Below are positions 22,753-32,950 of a DNA stretch of 64,000 nucleotides, piece after piece. Position 1 is the first letter of the stretch, and every line of letters starts with the position of its first letter. The translations under genes were made by a program, and so were the position numbers. The DNA is taken from positions 259,682-323,681 of the forward strand of contig JNVV01000035.1 in the NCBI GenBank assembly GCA_000733355.1, written 5' to 3'. The notes beneath the pieces were generated by a model. It saw nothing but the letters and a program-made list of their open reading frames with translations, had not been told where the DNA came from and did not search any database. Source of the DNA: Falciphora oryzae. Lineage: Eukaryota; Ascomycota; Sordariomycetes; Magnaporthales; Magnaporthaceae.

Positions 22753-23473
22753 TCCCGTTTTCAGAAATGAGACGGGGTCGAGGAAACTGGAGTGTTTGAA
22801 TATTTCAATGTCTCTCTGTGGCTGGATTTCGTGGAAAAAAAAGAAAAAAAAAGGAATAGAAGAGGAAAAAAAAGCAACGGTTCTTGCCCCTCCCCTCGGA
22901 GAAGGCCCTGGCTATCATTCAAGTTTGATCCATGTAACCTGAGCTGAGAGGCTCGCTCCTGCCGTCAGTAGCAAATTTTAGGTGCGGCTCAGCCCCTGTG
23001 CGCTTACAAGCCGTGCCCAACTCTTCACTGTGCGGCGCGCTCACGCTGCGGCGCTTGCATCATTCATGGGAAACAACAAAGACCCGTTGCCAGACAGCCG
23101 GCGGCTCCAAAAGGGGCAGAGCGTAACAAGACTTGTATTCACGTTGAGGGAGTAAATGGAGATTAACGTGGTTGGGCGCCAGCAGAAACACGTAATTATG
23201 CGTGTAACTCCTGACATACAACCAAAGGTAACATTAAAACCAGTTTCGACCGTAGTCGAATGACACAGCTCGTACTAGAAACCCAACCTATGATAATAGC
23301 TTGCCTACTGCTCCCAGACTTTAATGCAATTCTTGCCTGCTAATCCAGAACTTGATACCGTATCAAACCACTCAGGTCACAACCTCTATGAACGCCTGAA
23401 GCAGCCACAAACACCGTACATACGGTTACTCCGAAAACTTCTCACCGTCCGAGAGAGCATCTGATCGAGCTCT
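22753..23473. other. Intergenic between 2EXR gene and small CaaX locus
   Basis: About 720 bp without a gene. An A-rich simple run (aaaaaaaagaaaaaaaaagg type) occurs at about 22835-22875, just upstream of the 2EXR start on its own strand as a T-rich tract. Confidence 0.55.
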
Positions 23474-23580
23474 TCACATGACGACGCACACTTTCTTCTT
23501 CTTGTCGAGCTTCTTGCTGGCAGGGGGGAGCGTAGCCGGCTGAGGGGCAGGCGGCAGAGGGGCGGGCGGCTGAAGGGCTG
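23474..23580 (-). CDS. Possible last exon with a polybasic CaaX tail
   Basis: On the minus strand a good acceptor (ctcctcacag) at 23582-23581 opens a frame rich in Pro and Ala that ends KKLDKKKKVCVVM and a TGA stop. C-V-V-M is a textbook CaaX farnesylation box, and the four lysines before it are the usual second membrane signal. No start codon exists in this frame between the upstream TGA and the acceptor, so the exon needs an upstream partner ending in phase 1. The nearest good donor, gtaagt at about 23662, is in phase 1 in one frame, but that frame stops just before it. The gene model is therefore incomplete. A chance match of the box cannot be excluded. Confidence 0.35.
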
Positions 23581-23749
23581 CTGTGAGGAGATAGAAATGA
23601 TCGATCAGTAGAGCTCAAATACATTCATGCTTCATAATCAGGGGGGAGATGCCGAAACTTACCCCCAGCCTAATATCCATTCATGAAGTTGACAGCCATG
23701 GGCTTTGCCTCGTTGTTGAGCTTTGTAGTGCGTTCTTGCCGCCTTCGGG

Positions 23750-24010
23750 CTAAGGCTTCTTGTTCTTGATGAGCACTCTGCCGGTGTTTTCGTGGACCGT
23801 GGCGGTGAATTTATCCAGCTTTGATATGTCGTTGGCCAGCCTCGTGGCAAACTCGGAGCCGTTGGGAAACTCGTGGGCAACTCCCGGAGGGTGCTTCTCC
23901 TCGCCGTCCAGATTCGACCCGGTCCTGCAGGAAATTCCAAGTCTTCCTGCAGGGGCTTGAGCAACGGCCGGGGAGGGAGAGATCACGAGGGTGGGCCGGG
24001 TGTTGGCCAT
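23750..24010 (-). CDS. Small hypothetical protein, 86 residues
   Basis: The frame begins with an ATG at 24010 after a leader with a TATA-like ctatatacc string about 45 bp upstream. It encodes a Pro/Ala-rich start, then an amphipathic part with HEFPNGSEFATRL, ANDISKLDKF and TVHENTGRVLIKN, and stops after KNKKP. The second half has the look of real coding sequence. I do not recognise it. It may be the first exon of a gene whose last exon is the CaaX exon at 23474-23580, but no phase-consistent splice joins them directly. Confidence 0.4.
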   Translation of the reverse strand: MANTRPTLVISPSPAVAQAPAGRLGISCRTGSNLDGEEKHPPGVAHEFPNGSEFATRLANDISKLDKFTATVHENTGRVLIKNKKP

Positions 24011-24239
24011 TTTCTATGAAGGGTTGGGTGGTGATGTGCGAGTGAGATAGGTATATAGAAGTATGAATAGTTTGCTTCGAGCACATGGGCGGAAAAGGAA
24101 ATGCGGAATCTGTGTGGTGGATGTACTGTCTGCTGTGAGGACTTTGGTGGCGATGTGACAATCTTTCTCTCCTTGATCCAGAGAGAGGCGAATCTTTTTT
24201 TATACAAGAATCAGTCAACTCTGTCGTCGTTAAGGACTA

Positions 24240-24289
24240 AGTCGGAACACCCCATGACCGCGCACCCCCATGACCGCGCACGGGCGTAC
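24240..24289 (+). repeat. Left terminal inverted repeat of the Pogo element
   Basis: It matches the right end in inverted orientation over 50 bp with one mismatch. It contains a 16-bp subrepeat at 24251-24266 and 24267-24282. Confidence 0.92.
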
Positions 24290-24386
24290 CTCCACCACCG
24301 GTGCAACGCGCACACAATATATTTCCACCGTTCGATCAATTTTCATCCGTTTAATCTAGTTTTTGGTGCCTTTTGTAGGCGGAAAG

Positions 24387-25997
24387 ATGGCCGTTCGTTA
24401 TACAGAAGAAAATATCAATGAAGCTTTCGATTTACTCCGCCGGGGGTGGTCAATCCGTGGTGCCGCCCGGCAGATGGCGATCCCGGAGTCCACCCTCCGG
24501 GGCCGGGTTCACGGCGCGGAAGCTATCCGGCAAGCAAAAGAACCACGGCAACGGCTTTCCGGTGTACAAGAGAAGCATTTAGCTACTTGGGTACGCCTGC
24601 AAGCCTCTCTGGGGCTTCCTCCAACGCACGGAGAGTTACGCTACTACGCGCAAGAGATCCTCAAAGCCGCCGGCGACTCTACGCCTTTGGGGAAACGTTG
24701 GCCGGCGGCTTTTTTGCAGCGGCATCCGGAAATCCAAATCCACAGAGGCCGGGGCATGGAAAGGGAACGCGTCAACGGGGCTACAACGGCCGTAATCAGG
24801 GAGTGGTGGCACCGCCTCGAAATACCGGAAATCAAGGAGATTCCTCCCCAACACCGCTGGAACGTCGACGAGGGCGGCCTCCAAGAGGGCCGCACGGGCA
24901 ACGGCCTCGTTCTAGGTGCTTCGGGCACCCGGCCGTTGCAAAGAAAAGAGCCGGGGAAGCGCACTTGGACCTCCTTTATCGAATGCATCTCCGCCACGGG
25001 GGTAAGGCTTCGGCCGCTCATTATATTCAAGGGAAAATACGTGCAGGACCAGTGGTTTCCCGAAGGAAACGGCCGATTTGACGACTGGGAGTTCACCTGT
25101 ACGGATAACGGGTGGACTACGGACTGCACCGGCGTTGAGTGGCTCGAAAAGATCTACCTCCCGGCCACCCGCCCCGACCCTCCCTCAAGGCGCCTCCTGA
25201 TTCTAGATGGCCACGGATCTCACGTTACAAGGCGTTTTCAGTTCCTTTGCTACCAGAACGACGTTTTTCTCCTCTATTTGCCGGCCCACTCGTCGCACGT
25301 TCTGCAGCCACTTGACCTGGCGGTTTTCTCACCCCTGAAAAGGGCGTACAGGGCCGTGATCCTCGCCCTAGCCCTCTTCTGTTGCTCTACGGCGGTAGGC
25401 AAACGAGAGTTCTTGAAAGCATACAAGCACGCACGAGACAAAGGCATCACGGCAGTCAATATTAAAGCGGGTTGGTATGCATCTGGCTTATGGCCGGTGC
25501 GTTTAACAAAGCCGCTTATGAGCCGGCTTTTGCTCGAGAACTCCAACAAAGACGATCACGAGGCTCCCAAAACCCCTACGAGGCAACAGGGGCGACAAAA
25601 GAACCCCCCGAGGCTGCCCAACGCCGTCAGAAGAGACTGGAGCACTCCCAAGCAAAGTCGAGAGTTGGCCTCCCAGATAGAGGATTTCAGCCGTACAATC
25701 CCGACCACCCCCACCAAGCGGCTTTGGCTTAGGAAAGTCCGCAAAGGCTACGAGTTGAAGGATTTAGAGATCACTGTAGCCTCGCAAAAAATCAAGGCGT
25801 TGGAGGCACAGTTGGAGGCACTGCAGGGGCGGAAAAGGAAGGCAGTTAAGCCGGACCCGAACGAGACCTTTGTATCTGGGAGGCGGATTTACCAAGAAAG
25901 ACGTGGGATTTTAGAGGAGCCTGAGGCATCACTGGAATCGTCAGACGATTCTGAGCAGGAAGATACCCAGGATTGCATCGTTGTGGGTTGTGAATAG
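24387..25997 (+). CDS. Pogo/Fot1 transposase (HTH-psq, CENPB-type HTH, DDE_1)
   Basis: An intact 536-residue frame starting at MAVRYTEENINEAF. Residues 1-50 form the psq helix-turn-helix (AFDLLRRGWSIRGAARQMAIPESTLRGRV), and residues about 60-130 form the CENP-B-like second DNA-binding unit (LATWVRLQASLGLPPTHGEL...GKRWPAAFLQRHPEI). The DDE_1 catalytic domain shows its three acids in WNVDEGG, LLILDGHGSH and SSHVLQPLD. A Lys/Arg-rich, coiled-coil C-terminus follows (SQKIKALEAQLEALQGRKRK) and ends in an acidic Ser-rich tail. No stop or frameshift interrupts it, so the protein could be active. An in-frame non-ATG extension upstream is not needed. Confidence 0.92.
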   Translation: MAVRYTEENINEAFDLLRRGWSIRGAARQMAIPESTLRGRVHGAEAIRQAKEPRQRLSGVQEKHLATWVRLQASLGLPPTHGELRYYAQEILKAAGDSTPLGKRWPAAFLQRHPEIQIHRGRGMERERVNGATTAVIREWWHRLEIPEIKEIPPQHRWNVDEGGLQEGRTGNGLVLGASGTRPLQRKEPGKRTWTSFIECISATGVRLRPLIIFKGKYVQDQWFPEGNGRFDDWEFTCTDNGWTTDCTGVEWLEKIYLPATRPDPPSRRLLILDGHGSHVTRRFQFLCYQNDVFLLYLPAHSSHVLQPLDLAVFSPLKRAYRAVILALALFCCSTAVGKREFLKAYKHARDKGITAVNIKAGWYASGLWPVRLTKPLMSRLLLENSNKDDHEAPKTPTRQQGRQKNPPRLPNAVRRDWSTPKQSRELASQIEDFSRTIPTTPTKRLWLRKVRKGYELKDLEITVASQKIKALEAQLEALQGRKRKAVKPDPNETFVSGRRIYQERRGILEEPEASLESSDDSEQEDTQDCIVVGCE

Positions 25998-26042
25998 TTT
26001 TATTTTGCAGATATAAAACGGCGTTGTTGGTGGTGCGGATCC

Positions 26043-26092
26043 GTACGCTCGTGCGCGGTCATGGGGGTGCGCGGTCATGGGGTGTTCCGACT
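26043..26092 (-). repeat. Right terminal inverted repeat of the Pogo element
   Basis: An inverted copy of the left end, again with the doubled 16-bp subterminal unit. It is followed by TA. Confidence 0.92.
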
Positions 26093-26094
26093 TA

Positions 26095-26942
26095 CATTTT
26101 GTGGTGCTGTTTTCATCTGCCTTCTGGCATCCGTAGCCGCAAGGCATGGACGGGGCTGAGAGGATGGAATCACTACTAGCATTGTAAAATTCCTCTGTTG
26201 CTCCAGAACCGGCAGCGCAAGACGCTGGATCGAAGCCCACACGGGGTATTGGGTCGCCGACGGCCGTAGCAGGGCCCGAAATCGATCCGTGTTGCCAAGC
26301 TCTTCACGCCTCATCCATACCATCTGTGTGCCGCTACCGAAGACGTGGCGACTGATCCCGGTTGGGCAGGGATGGGTGTGGATGGGAAGTCACTCCCTGA
26401 AGTTGATGGCCAGACCTAGAGGCCTATTAACCTTTCGGCGACCGGCGGAAATTATTAAACTCTTGTCGCTCGGCAGAGGAGTACAGTTCGAGGCTGGGAG
26501 AAGCAGATGCCGCGCCTGGACGGTGGTGAAAGGTGGCTACCTAGAGATAGCACGTGTAATAGCTCAGCCATCCCATGAAGAGAGCAGGAACAGCGAAATT
26601 GGTAGCCTTGGTTGCCTCTTTTGTACATAGGTCATAGATGCTTGCGCTTCCTGTTCGTATATGCAGCAGCGCTTTTCCACGATACGTGCGCAGAAATTGC
26701 TTTTGAGTGATTTTTTGTGTTCCTACATTGGTTTCACATCTCTCTAGTGGTAGTGGGTTACTGGAGAGCAGTGTGCAAGCCACTTCTTACTCTTTGGCAG
26801 CTTTATAAGTGCTGGTAACTTCCTTCTCCCTAACGGCAAATAGATTAAGCGGGGCGTTTTTCCAGGGAGCGGGCGAAGCGTTAAGATTGGATCGAGAATA
26901 TAGGTGGGACGCTGAGTCGTCCCTAACATCAAATCACCATCA
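26095..26942. other. Intergenic between transposon and tRNA
   Basis: About 850 bp without a supported gene. Small frames on both strands show no family pattern. Confidence 0.55.
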
Positions 26943-27013
26943 GCGTGTGTGGTTTAAGGGTAAAATCCATCGTTGCCATCGATGGGCTCCCGGTTCGAGT
27001 CCGGGCACACGCA
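26943..27013 (+). tRNA. tRNA-Gly (anticodon GCC)
   Basis: A 71-nt cloverleaf with no intron. The acceptor stem is GCGTGTG/CACACGC with discriminator A. The D arm is GTTTAAGGGTAAAAT. The anticodon stem CATCG/CGATG is perfectly paired around the loop TTGCCAT, giving anticodon GCC. The T arm is CCCGG-TTCGAGT-CCGGG. The internal B box GGTTCGAGTCC is canonical. A TTTT pol III terminator lies about 10 nt downstream. CCA is not encoded, as usual in eukaryotes. Confidence 0.95.
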
Positions 27014-27023
27014 TTGCAAATTC

Positions 27024-27027
27024 TTTT
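27024..27027 (+). terminator. RNA polymerase III terminator of tRNA-Gly
   Basis: A T4 run about 10 nt after the discriminator base. Confidence 0.6.
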
Positions 27028-29314
27028 GCATCACCAGAACCCTATAGATACCTGAGTGACCTTTTTTGTGTCGAGCTTCCATTTTCCCCCTCCCATTTGC
27101 GGACCACTATTTCTCTCCAGAAAATTTGTGTTGGCCATTTTCTGTCTGCTGGGTGCCTTTTCCCGTAATTTTTCGTCGTCGTCGTTCTATTATAGCCTGC
27201 GTCCCCCAATTCTACTTATTTTGTTCTCCATCATTTTGTCACCGAGCATCATTCTGTTCCTCCTGGTTTCGTGGCCACTATCTTACGGCGTCAATATTCG
27301 CCCATGCACTCCCATCCACCCATTCCGATGCCCCTCCGCGCAGAGATGGAGTGAAGCGATTACGCAGCCCAAGCCGCCATCTTGGCCATTTTGGACATGT
27401 GCACTCGCCTCAACATGGCTGGGGGCAGTCGCCGTGACACAAGCCACTGTCCCTAAAGGCATGGACGGACAGGGACAGCAGTCATGGGTGGGATCCCCAG
27501 CCTCCATCGCCGGCCTGACCCCGACGCAGAACTGTCTTGGGTCAAACAGTCGATCGCAATTGCCACTCGCCAGGCGCATGCGCTTCTCTCGCCGGCGAAT
27601 AGCCATGCGGCTGTAAGTCGTGCGGGTTGCCTCCTTTCGGCCACGGGGGCTACACACCCCGGCTCCGGACCGAAAAGGGCCTGGGCCTGATTGCCTTCCC
27701 CGTGAATCGATATTAAAATAAGGTCAAATGCCCCGACCCTCTTGCCGACCCTGCGTCGGCACATTGTCTCCTCGCCCTCCCTGCCCCGACTCCCGAGCAG
27801 CGCCATGGGCGACGAACGCAGGGCCGCCGCCGTCATTGGCCGTACCAAGTTTCGGTCACTTGATGCGATGCCTTGCCACCGTCTCAACGTTGCATCCTTT
27901 CCCGCCTTCACCACCCAGCTGACAAGGACACCCATTCGCGGGGGAGCTCAATGTCTAGAGCTCTAGTTACTGGCATCCACGGCTTGGGCCGGGGGCAGAC
28001 ATGGTGCCCTCCCAATGCCGGAGCAGCATTGGACGCGCATCGTACCGGCGCCAGCGGCGCCAGGAGCAGCAGGAGGGTATCGGTTCCCCGCATGGTTCGT
28101 GCAATTTGCCATGGAGAAGTATGGACTCTCCTCTCGGGTTTCGGATGGGGCCCTGCCTAAGCTACCATCCTGTCAGACGAAGGTTGTATGCGCTCCGGTG
28201 CTTCTTCTTCCTCGGCCATGCCCCTTCCGTGGATGTACAGGACCTCTGGCACACAGCAACGATCGCGCGGTGGAGAAGATGTCTCGAGCTGAGGATTTGA
28301 GGGACCTGGAGATCTCATATGTGCTCGTTGCAATATCTCTATGTGAAGTTGAGCGGATTGTCATGCCAAGCTTCGAGGCTCTCGTGCTAATAGAACTAAG
28401 CAATGCCCAGTGCCTTGTCGCCGTATGCTGCCGTCTCTTGGATGTTCGCCGAGGCCAGCCAAGGGAGAGGAAACCCAGGGAGATGCGGCCGGTGCCTTTT
28501 GCCGGCTGGGGAGCAGGACCCCTACGTGTCGATCTCTAGCCTGAGCACCGGCCTGTTACCGTACTTGCAAAGTTCTACCGATGCACAGCGAAAGAGCTTG
28601 CTGTCGGGCCGCTCGACCAGAGAAAATGTCAATATCACGTCTAGCAAACACCATGCCGCCCACTTCCGTCCGAGAATGATGGGGCTCCAAGCCCTGTGGC
28701 CGGGCCGTCACCTCCGTTGAGCCATTTGCCATTGGATGTCGAAGAGGGCGGTTGTCACATAGTACCGCCGGGACACCATCTCGAGGTGGCTTGCATCCCG
28801 TCGCAGTGCCTCCGCGAGCGACACTTCAGGGGCTAGACCCTATTCACACCCACCAGCCGGCCCCAGCCCCTTGCACCCCGACACCACCATCCCCGAGCTG
28901 TGATCCGGCACCCCGCAATCATACCTGATGGTTCACTGGTGGCCTGGGACTCCGAGATTTATCCTAATGACGGGCGCACATCCCCCTGATTAAACACAGC
29001 GACGTGGAATGGCCGCGCAATATGGGACCGACCCGTAGCTTCCAGCCGATGCTGCTCACGCGCACGTTTCTCGAGGCCGCCCTCCGCGGAAGCTTAGGGG
29101 AGGGGCCCCGATCGGGATAGGGGCAGGATATGCCAGATCTTGGCAAACCGTGATCGGCTTCGAGGTGATGATATAGAAGCGCCTACACCTCCTTCCAGCC
29201 GGCATTGGCAACATGAAGAGTCTTCTCATCACCCGATAGTTGCTCCTTGTTGTAGGGCCGCATATTCCACTTGAAAGCTCCAGTATCAAGAACCCACCCC
29301 AAAAAAAAGACAAG
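27028..29314. other. Long intergenic region upstream of GH7
   Basis: Nearly 2.3 kb without a supported gene. One frame at 28015-28539 (174 residues; includes RFPAWFVQFAMEKYGL) is open but matches no family I know and has no splice support. The right end is the GH7 promoter: a weak TATA-like gatatagaag lies about 145 bp before the ATG, and GGGG-rich stretches near 29095-29130 could bind CreA-like repressors, which is only a guess. Confidence 0.45.
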
Positions 29315-31089
29315 ATGCTCGTCAAGTCGGGCTTCTTCCTGGCCTCGCTGCTGGCGGCGGCCAAGGCGCAGCAGGTCGGCACGCAGCAGACGGAGACGCA
29401 CCCCAAGATGACCTGGCAAAAGTGCACGGGCAAGGCCAGCTGCAGCAACGTCAACGGCGAGGTGACCATCGACGCCAACTGGCGCTGGCTGCACACGACG
29501 TCGGGCACGACCAACTGCTACGACGGCAACAAGTGGACGAGCGCCTGCAGGAGCTCGTCCGACTGCACGTCCAAGTGCGCGCTCGAGGGCGCCGACTACG
29601 GCAAGACGTACGGCGCGAGCACCAGCGGCAACGCCCTGTCGCTCAAGTTCCTGACCAAGCACGAGTACGGCACCAACATCGGCTCGCGCCTGTACCTGAT
29701 GAACGGCGCCACCAAGTACCAGATGTTCAACCTGCTCGGCAACGAGTTCACCTTTGACGTGGACCTGTCCACCGTCGAGTGCGGCCTCAACGCTGCTCTG
29801 TACTTTGTGGTAGGCATTTCTCTGCTGTTCCTGGGAAATTTTGCGAGAAAAAAGGGTGCCGACCGCGGTTCTGACGCTACTGGGTACGGAATAGGCCATG
29901 GAGGAGGACGGAGGCATGAGGAGCTACTCCTCCAACAAGGCCGGCGCCAAGTACGGCACCGGCTACTGCGACGCCCAGTGCGCGCGCGACCTCAAGTTCG
30001 TCGGCGGCAAGGCCAACTCGGAGGGCTGGAAGCCGTCCAGCAACGACGCCAACGCCGGTGTCGGGCCCATGGGCGGCTGCTGCGCCGAGATCGATGTCTG
30101 GTCAGTGAGATGCCTAGTTCCCCGTAAAGCCTCGGTGTTCTCCTCCTTGCAAGTCGCCGAGTTGCTAATCCGTCAACAACAACAGGGAGTCCAACGCCCA
30201 CTCGTTCGCCTTCACCCCGCACCCCTGCACGGACAACAAGTACCATGTCTGCACGAATTCCAACTGCGGAGGCACCTACTCGGACGACCGGTTCGCTGGC
30301 AAGTGCGATGTAAGTGCTGAACTCCTGTTTCCGACCATCTAGACGGCAAATGGCTGATCTGATATGCTGATCAAACCTCTAGGCCAACGGCTGCGACGTG
30401 AACCCTTACCGCCTCGGAAACACCGACTTTTACGGCAAGGGCAAGACGGTCGACACCAGCAAGAAGTTCACGTGAGTTTCCATCAGCCATCCCCTGTACC
30501 GGACTCGACACATGCTCACCAACCATCCGTCCACACAGCGTCGTCACCCGCTTCGAGAGGACCAAGCTCTCGCAGTTCTTCGTGCAGAACAACAAGAAGA
30601 TCACGATCCCGGCCCCGACCTGGGAGGGGCTCCCCGCCAGCAGCGACATCACGGACGAGTTCTGCAGCAACGTGTTCAAGGTGTTCGACGACCGCGACCG
30701 CTTCGGGGAGGTCGGCGGCTGGAGCCAGCTGCAGCAGGCCCTGGGCCTGCCCATGGTGCTCGTCATGTCCATCTGGGACGACCACTACGCCAACATGCTC
30801 TGGCTCGACTCCATCTACCCGCCCGATAAGGAGGGCCAGCCGGGCGCCGCGCGCGGGAGCTGCCCTCAGGACTCGGGCGTGCCGTCCGACGTCGAGGCCA
30901 ACCACGCCGACGCGTACGTGCTCTCCTCTGTGTGTTTTTTTTGGTGTGCGATTGGTGCTGACTCCCCCACAGCAAGGTCACCTACAGCAACATCCGTTTC
31001 GGCCCCGTCGGCTCGACAGTCAGTAAGTACATCGCGTCGCCCCCATCTAATACGTTATCTCGTTTTTTCTTGCCTCGAACACAGGCTGA
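29315..31089 (+). CDS. GH7 cellulase (cellobiohydrolase I type), no CBM1
   Basis: Seven exons: 29315-29809, 29895-30100, 30186-30309, 30383-30471, 30539-30913, 30973-31022 and 31085-31089, giving 447 residues. A signal peptide ([18 protein letters not shown]) is followed by [19 protein letters not shown], the standard mature start. The catalytic triad is the motif EIDVWE (Glu230, Asp232, Glu235), and the tunnel segments [44 protein letters not shown] and [24 protein letters not shown] are intact. It ends [16 protein letters not shown], so there is no linker or CBM1. One intron splits the Trp codon between Asp232 and Glu235. The last exon is predicted to hold just five bases, which is the weakest part of the model. 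The enzyme should release cellobiose from reducing chain ends. Confidence 0.92.
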
Positions 31090-31672
31090 CAACATTCCGC
31101 CACGCCAGACGTCTAAAGCCCGATGGAAAGGAAAAGGGTTGTCTCCGCTTCTGGCCAGGTGCCTGTCAGGCTTGCTTGACAGCTTTGTACATACAGGATC
31201 TCTTTATGCACCGTTGGAAGCAAGCAGGGGGTGGTGGCACGAAAATCCTGACTAGGCTATGCCTAAGAGTAGCCATGCTTCTATTGGGCATTGGCGTTCG
31301 CCAGTCATTCCAGTCATTACTACAAGTACGGCCTTCGTTGTATCTATTTTCGACAGATGAACAAAGCACTTGCACATTCTCCGTATTTTCTGGTCTTCTC
31401 TACAAGGCTCAAGAGAGGCGTGATTGGTGATTGGCAGTTGGTTTTTTTTTTTTCTTTCTTCTTTTTTTGGTGGATTGAAAGGGCGCATCACTTCGTATGC
31501 CTTAGCACGGTAGAGACGGGAACGGAAACACGGGAATTCATGGTATATGCATATTACTTTATTTCGTAATCATATCATGTATGTACAAAGAAGATGGCGA
31601 TGATGCCCTAGTCGTGCCCCCAGACCGAGACGGCGTGGGGAGCGACAAGAGCTACACATCGGCCACGCCCGC
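31090..31672. other. Convergent intergenic region, GH7 and protease
   Basis: About 580 bp between two 3' ends. It has a T-rich run at about 31440-31470. No gene was supported. Confidence 0.6.
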
Positions 31673-32950
31673 TTAGGCGTTGCCGTTGTAGGCAATGCGG
31701 TTGGGGGTGCCGCTCTTCATGCCAGTGGCCTTGCCGGTGGTCGACAGGGCGATGATGCGGCTGCCGAGGGCGGCCGGGGTGGTGATGCCCTCAAGGACAG
31801 CAAGGTAAACAGCCAGACCGGCGATGTGCGGGGTGGCCATGGAGGTGCCATCGAGGGTGTTGACGGCCGAGTTGCTGGTGTACCAGGCCGAGGTGATGCC
31901 CTCGCCGGGTGCCAGGACCTTGACGATGTTGCCGTAGTTGGAGAAGCTGGCCTCGCGCCAGGCGCTGTTGATGGCGCCGACGACGAAGGCGCCCGCGGCG
32001 CGGGTGGGGCTACTGTTGGAGGCCAGGGCGTTGGAGTTGCCGGACGCGACGGCGGTGAAGATGCCGGAGGCCTGGGCGTTGTTGACGGCGCTGTCGAAGG
32101 CGTTGGAGGTGGGCCCGCCGAGCGACATGTTGATGACGGACTTGGACTGGCGGCCCTTGGTCACGATGTCATTGACGGCCCAGCTGTAGCCCGAGATGAT
32201 GGTCGAGGTGGCGGCGGTGCGGCCGGTGAAGACCTTGACGTCGACGATGGTGGCGGCCTTGGCGACGCCGTACGTCTTGCCGGCCGCGGTGCCCGAGACG
32301 TGGGTGCCGTGGCCGAGCGTGTCGGTGTGCGCGCCGCCGGCCGCGTTGGTGCCCTTGACGACGCGGCCGCCGAACTCGCTGTGCGTCTCGCGGACGCCCG
32401 AGTCGACGACGTAGACGAAGCCGCCCTGGCCGGCCGAGCTGTCGTACCGGTAGGTGGTGCTGCCGCTGCTGCGCGACGAGATGGAGCCCAGGCCCCAGGT
32501 GGCGCCCGTCTGCGAGGTGATGGCGTCCAGGGTGTAGATCTGGTCGGCCTCGACGTCGACGACCTGTTAAAGGGAAAAAGAAAAAGTTAGGAATGGCTCG
32601 TGGAGTCTACAGAGATCGGGGTATCGGCTTACATCAGGGTTGTTCCGGATCTCCTCAATGGTGGCCTCGTCAAAGGTGCCGGCGTAGGCGTGGAAGTCCT
32701 TGATGTCGAACTTCTCGCCGACACCGGGCAGCTGGTCGACGTCGCGGCGGGCCAGCATGTTGCGCCTGTGGACGCCGCCGACCCAGCTCAAGTGCGACTC
32801 GACGTCGCGGGCGGCGATGCCGGGCTTGAGCGTGATGATGTACTTGTTGGTCGTGTCGATCACGGGCTCCGGGGCCGTCTCGACGGGGGCCGCCGCGCCA
32901 AAGGGCACGAGGGCGGCCGCGAGTACGGCGAGGTTGCGGATGTTGAACAT
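31673..32950 (-). CDS. Secreted subtilisin-like serine protease (S8A, proteinase K type)
   Basis: Two exons, 32950-32633 and 32563-31673, give 402 residues. A signal peptide (MFNIRNLAVLAAALVPFGAAA) precedes an I9 inhibitor prodomain (NKYIITLKPGI, HAYAGTFDEATIEEIRNNPDV). The S8 catalytic domain starts near residue 118 and shows the Asp of VVDSGVRETHSEF (about 160), the His of GHGTHVSGTAAG (about 191) and the Ser of GTSMATPHIAG (about 347), with the oxyanion region ASGNSN. The phase-0 intron sits at the end of the prodomain. It ends TPNRIAYNGNA, typical of the proteinase K family. Autocleavage of the prodomain is expected. A TATA-like tataagaa lies about 190 bp upstream of the start on the minus strand. 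The gene is convergent with the GH7 cellulase. Confidence 0.92.

Larger units (their letters stand above)
24238..26094 (+). mobile_element. Fot1/Pogo-type DNA transposon, complete with TIRs and TA target duplication
   Basis: The element runs from AGTCGGAACACC at 24240 to its inverted copy ending at 26092, about 1.85 kb. The terminal inverted repeats are 50 bp with one mismatch. TA dinucleotides flank both ends (24238-24239 and 26093-26094), the target duplication of Tc1/mariner-Pogo elements. Each terminus holds two direct copies of a 16-bp unit (CCCATGACCGCGCACC), probably transposase binding sites. The single open transposase gene and near-perfect ends point to recent movement. Confidence 0.93.

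Noticed and set aside
23670..23699. Mini-frame MAVNFMNGY as a pheromone gene on its own
   Set aside because: It stops before any CaaX box and is only nine codons from its ATG; similarity to the MFA-1 end is suggestive at most.
28015..28539. 174-residue plus frame upstream of GH7
   Set aside because: Open but with no recognisable motif, no splice partner and weak codon bias; kept only as a note in the intergenic entry.
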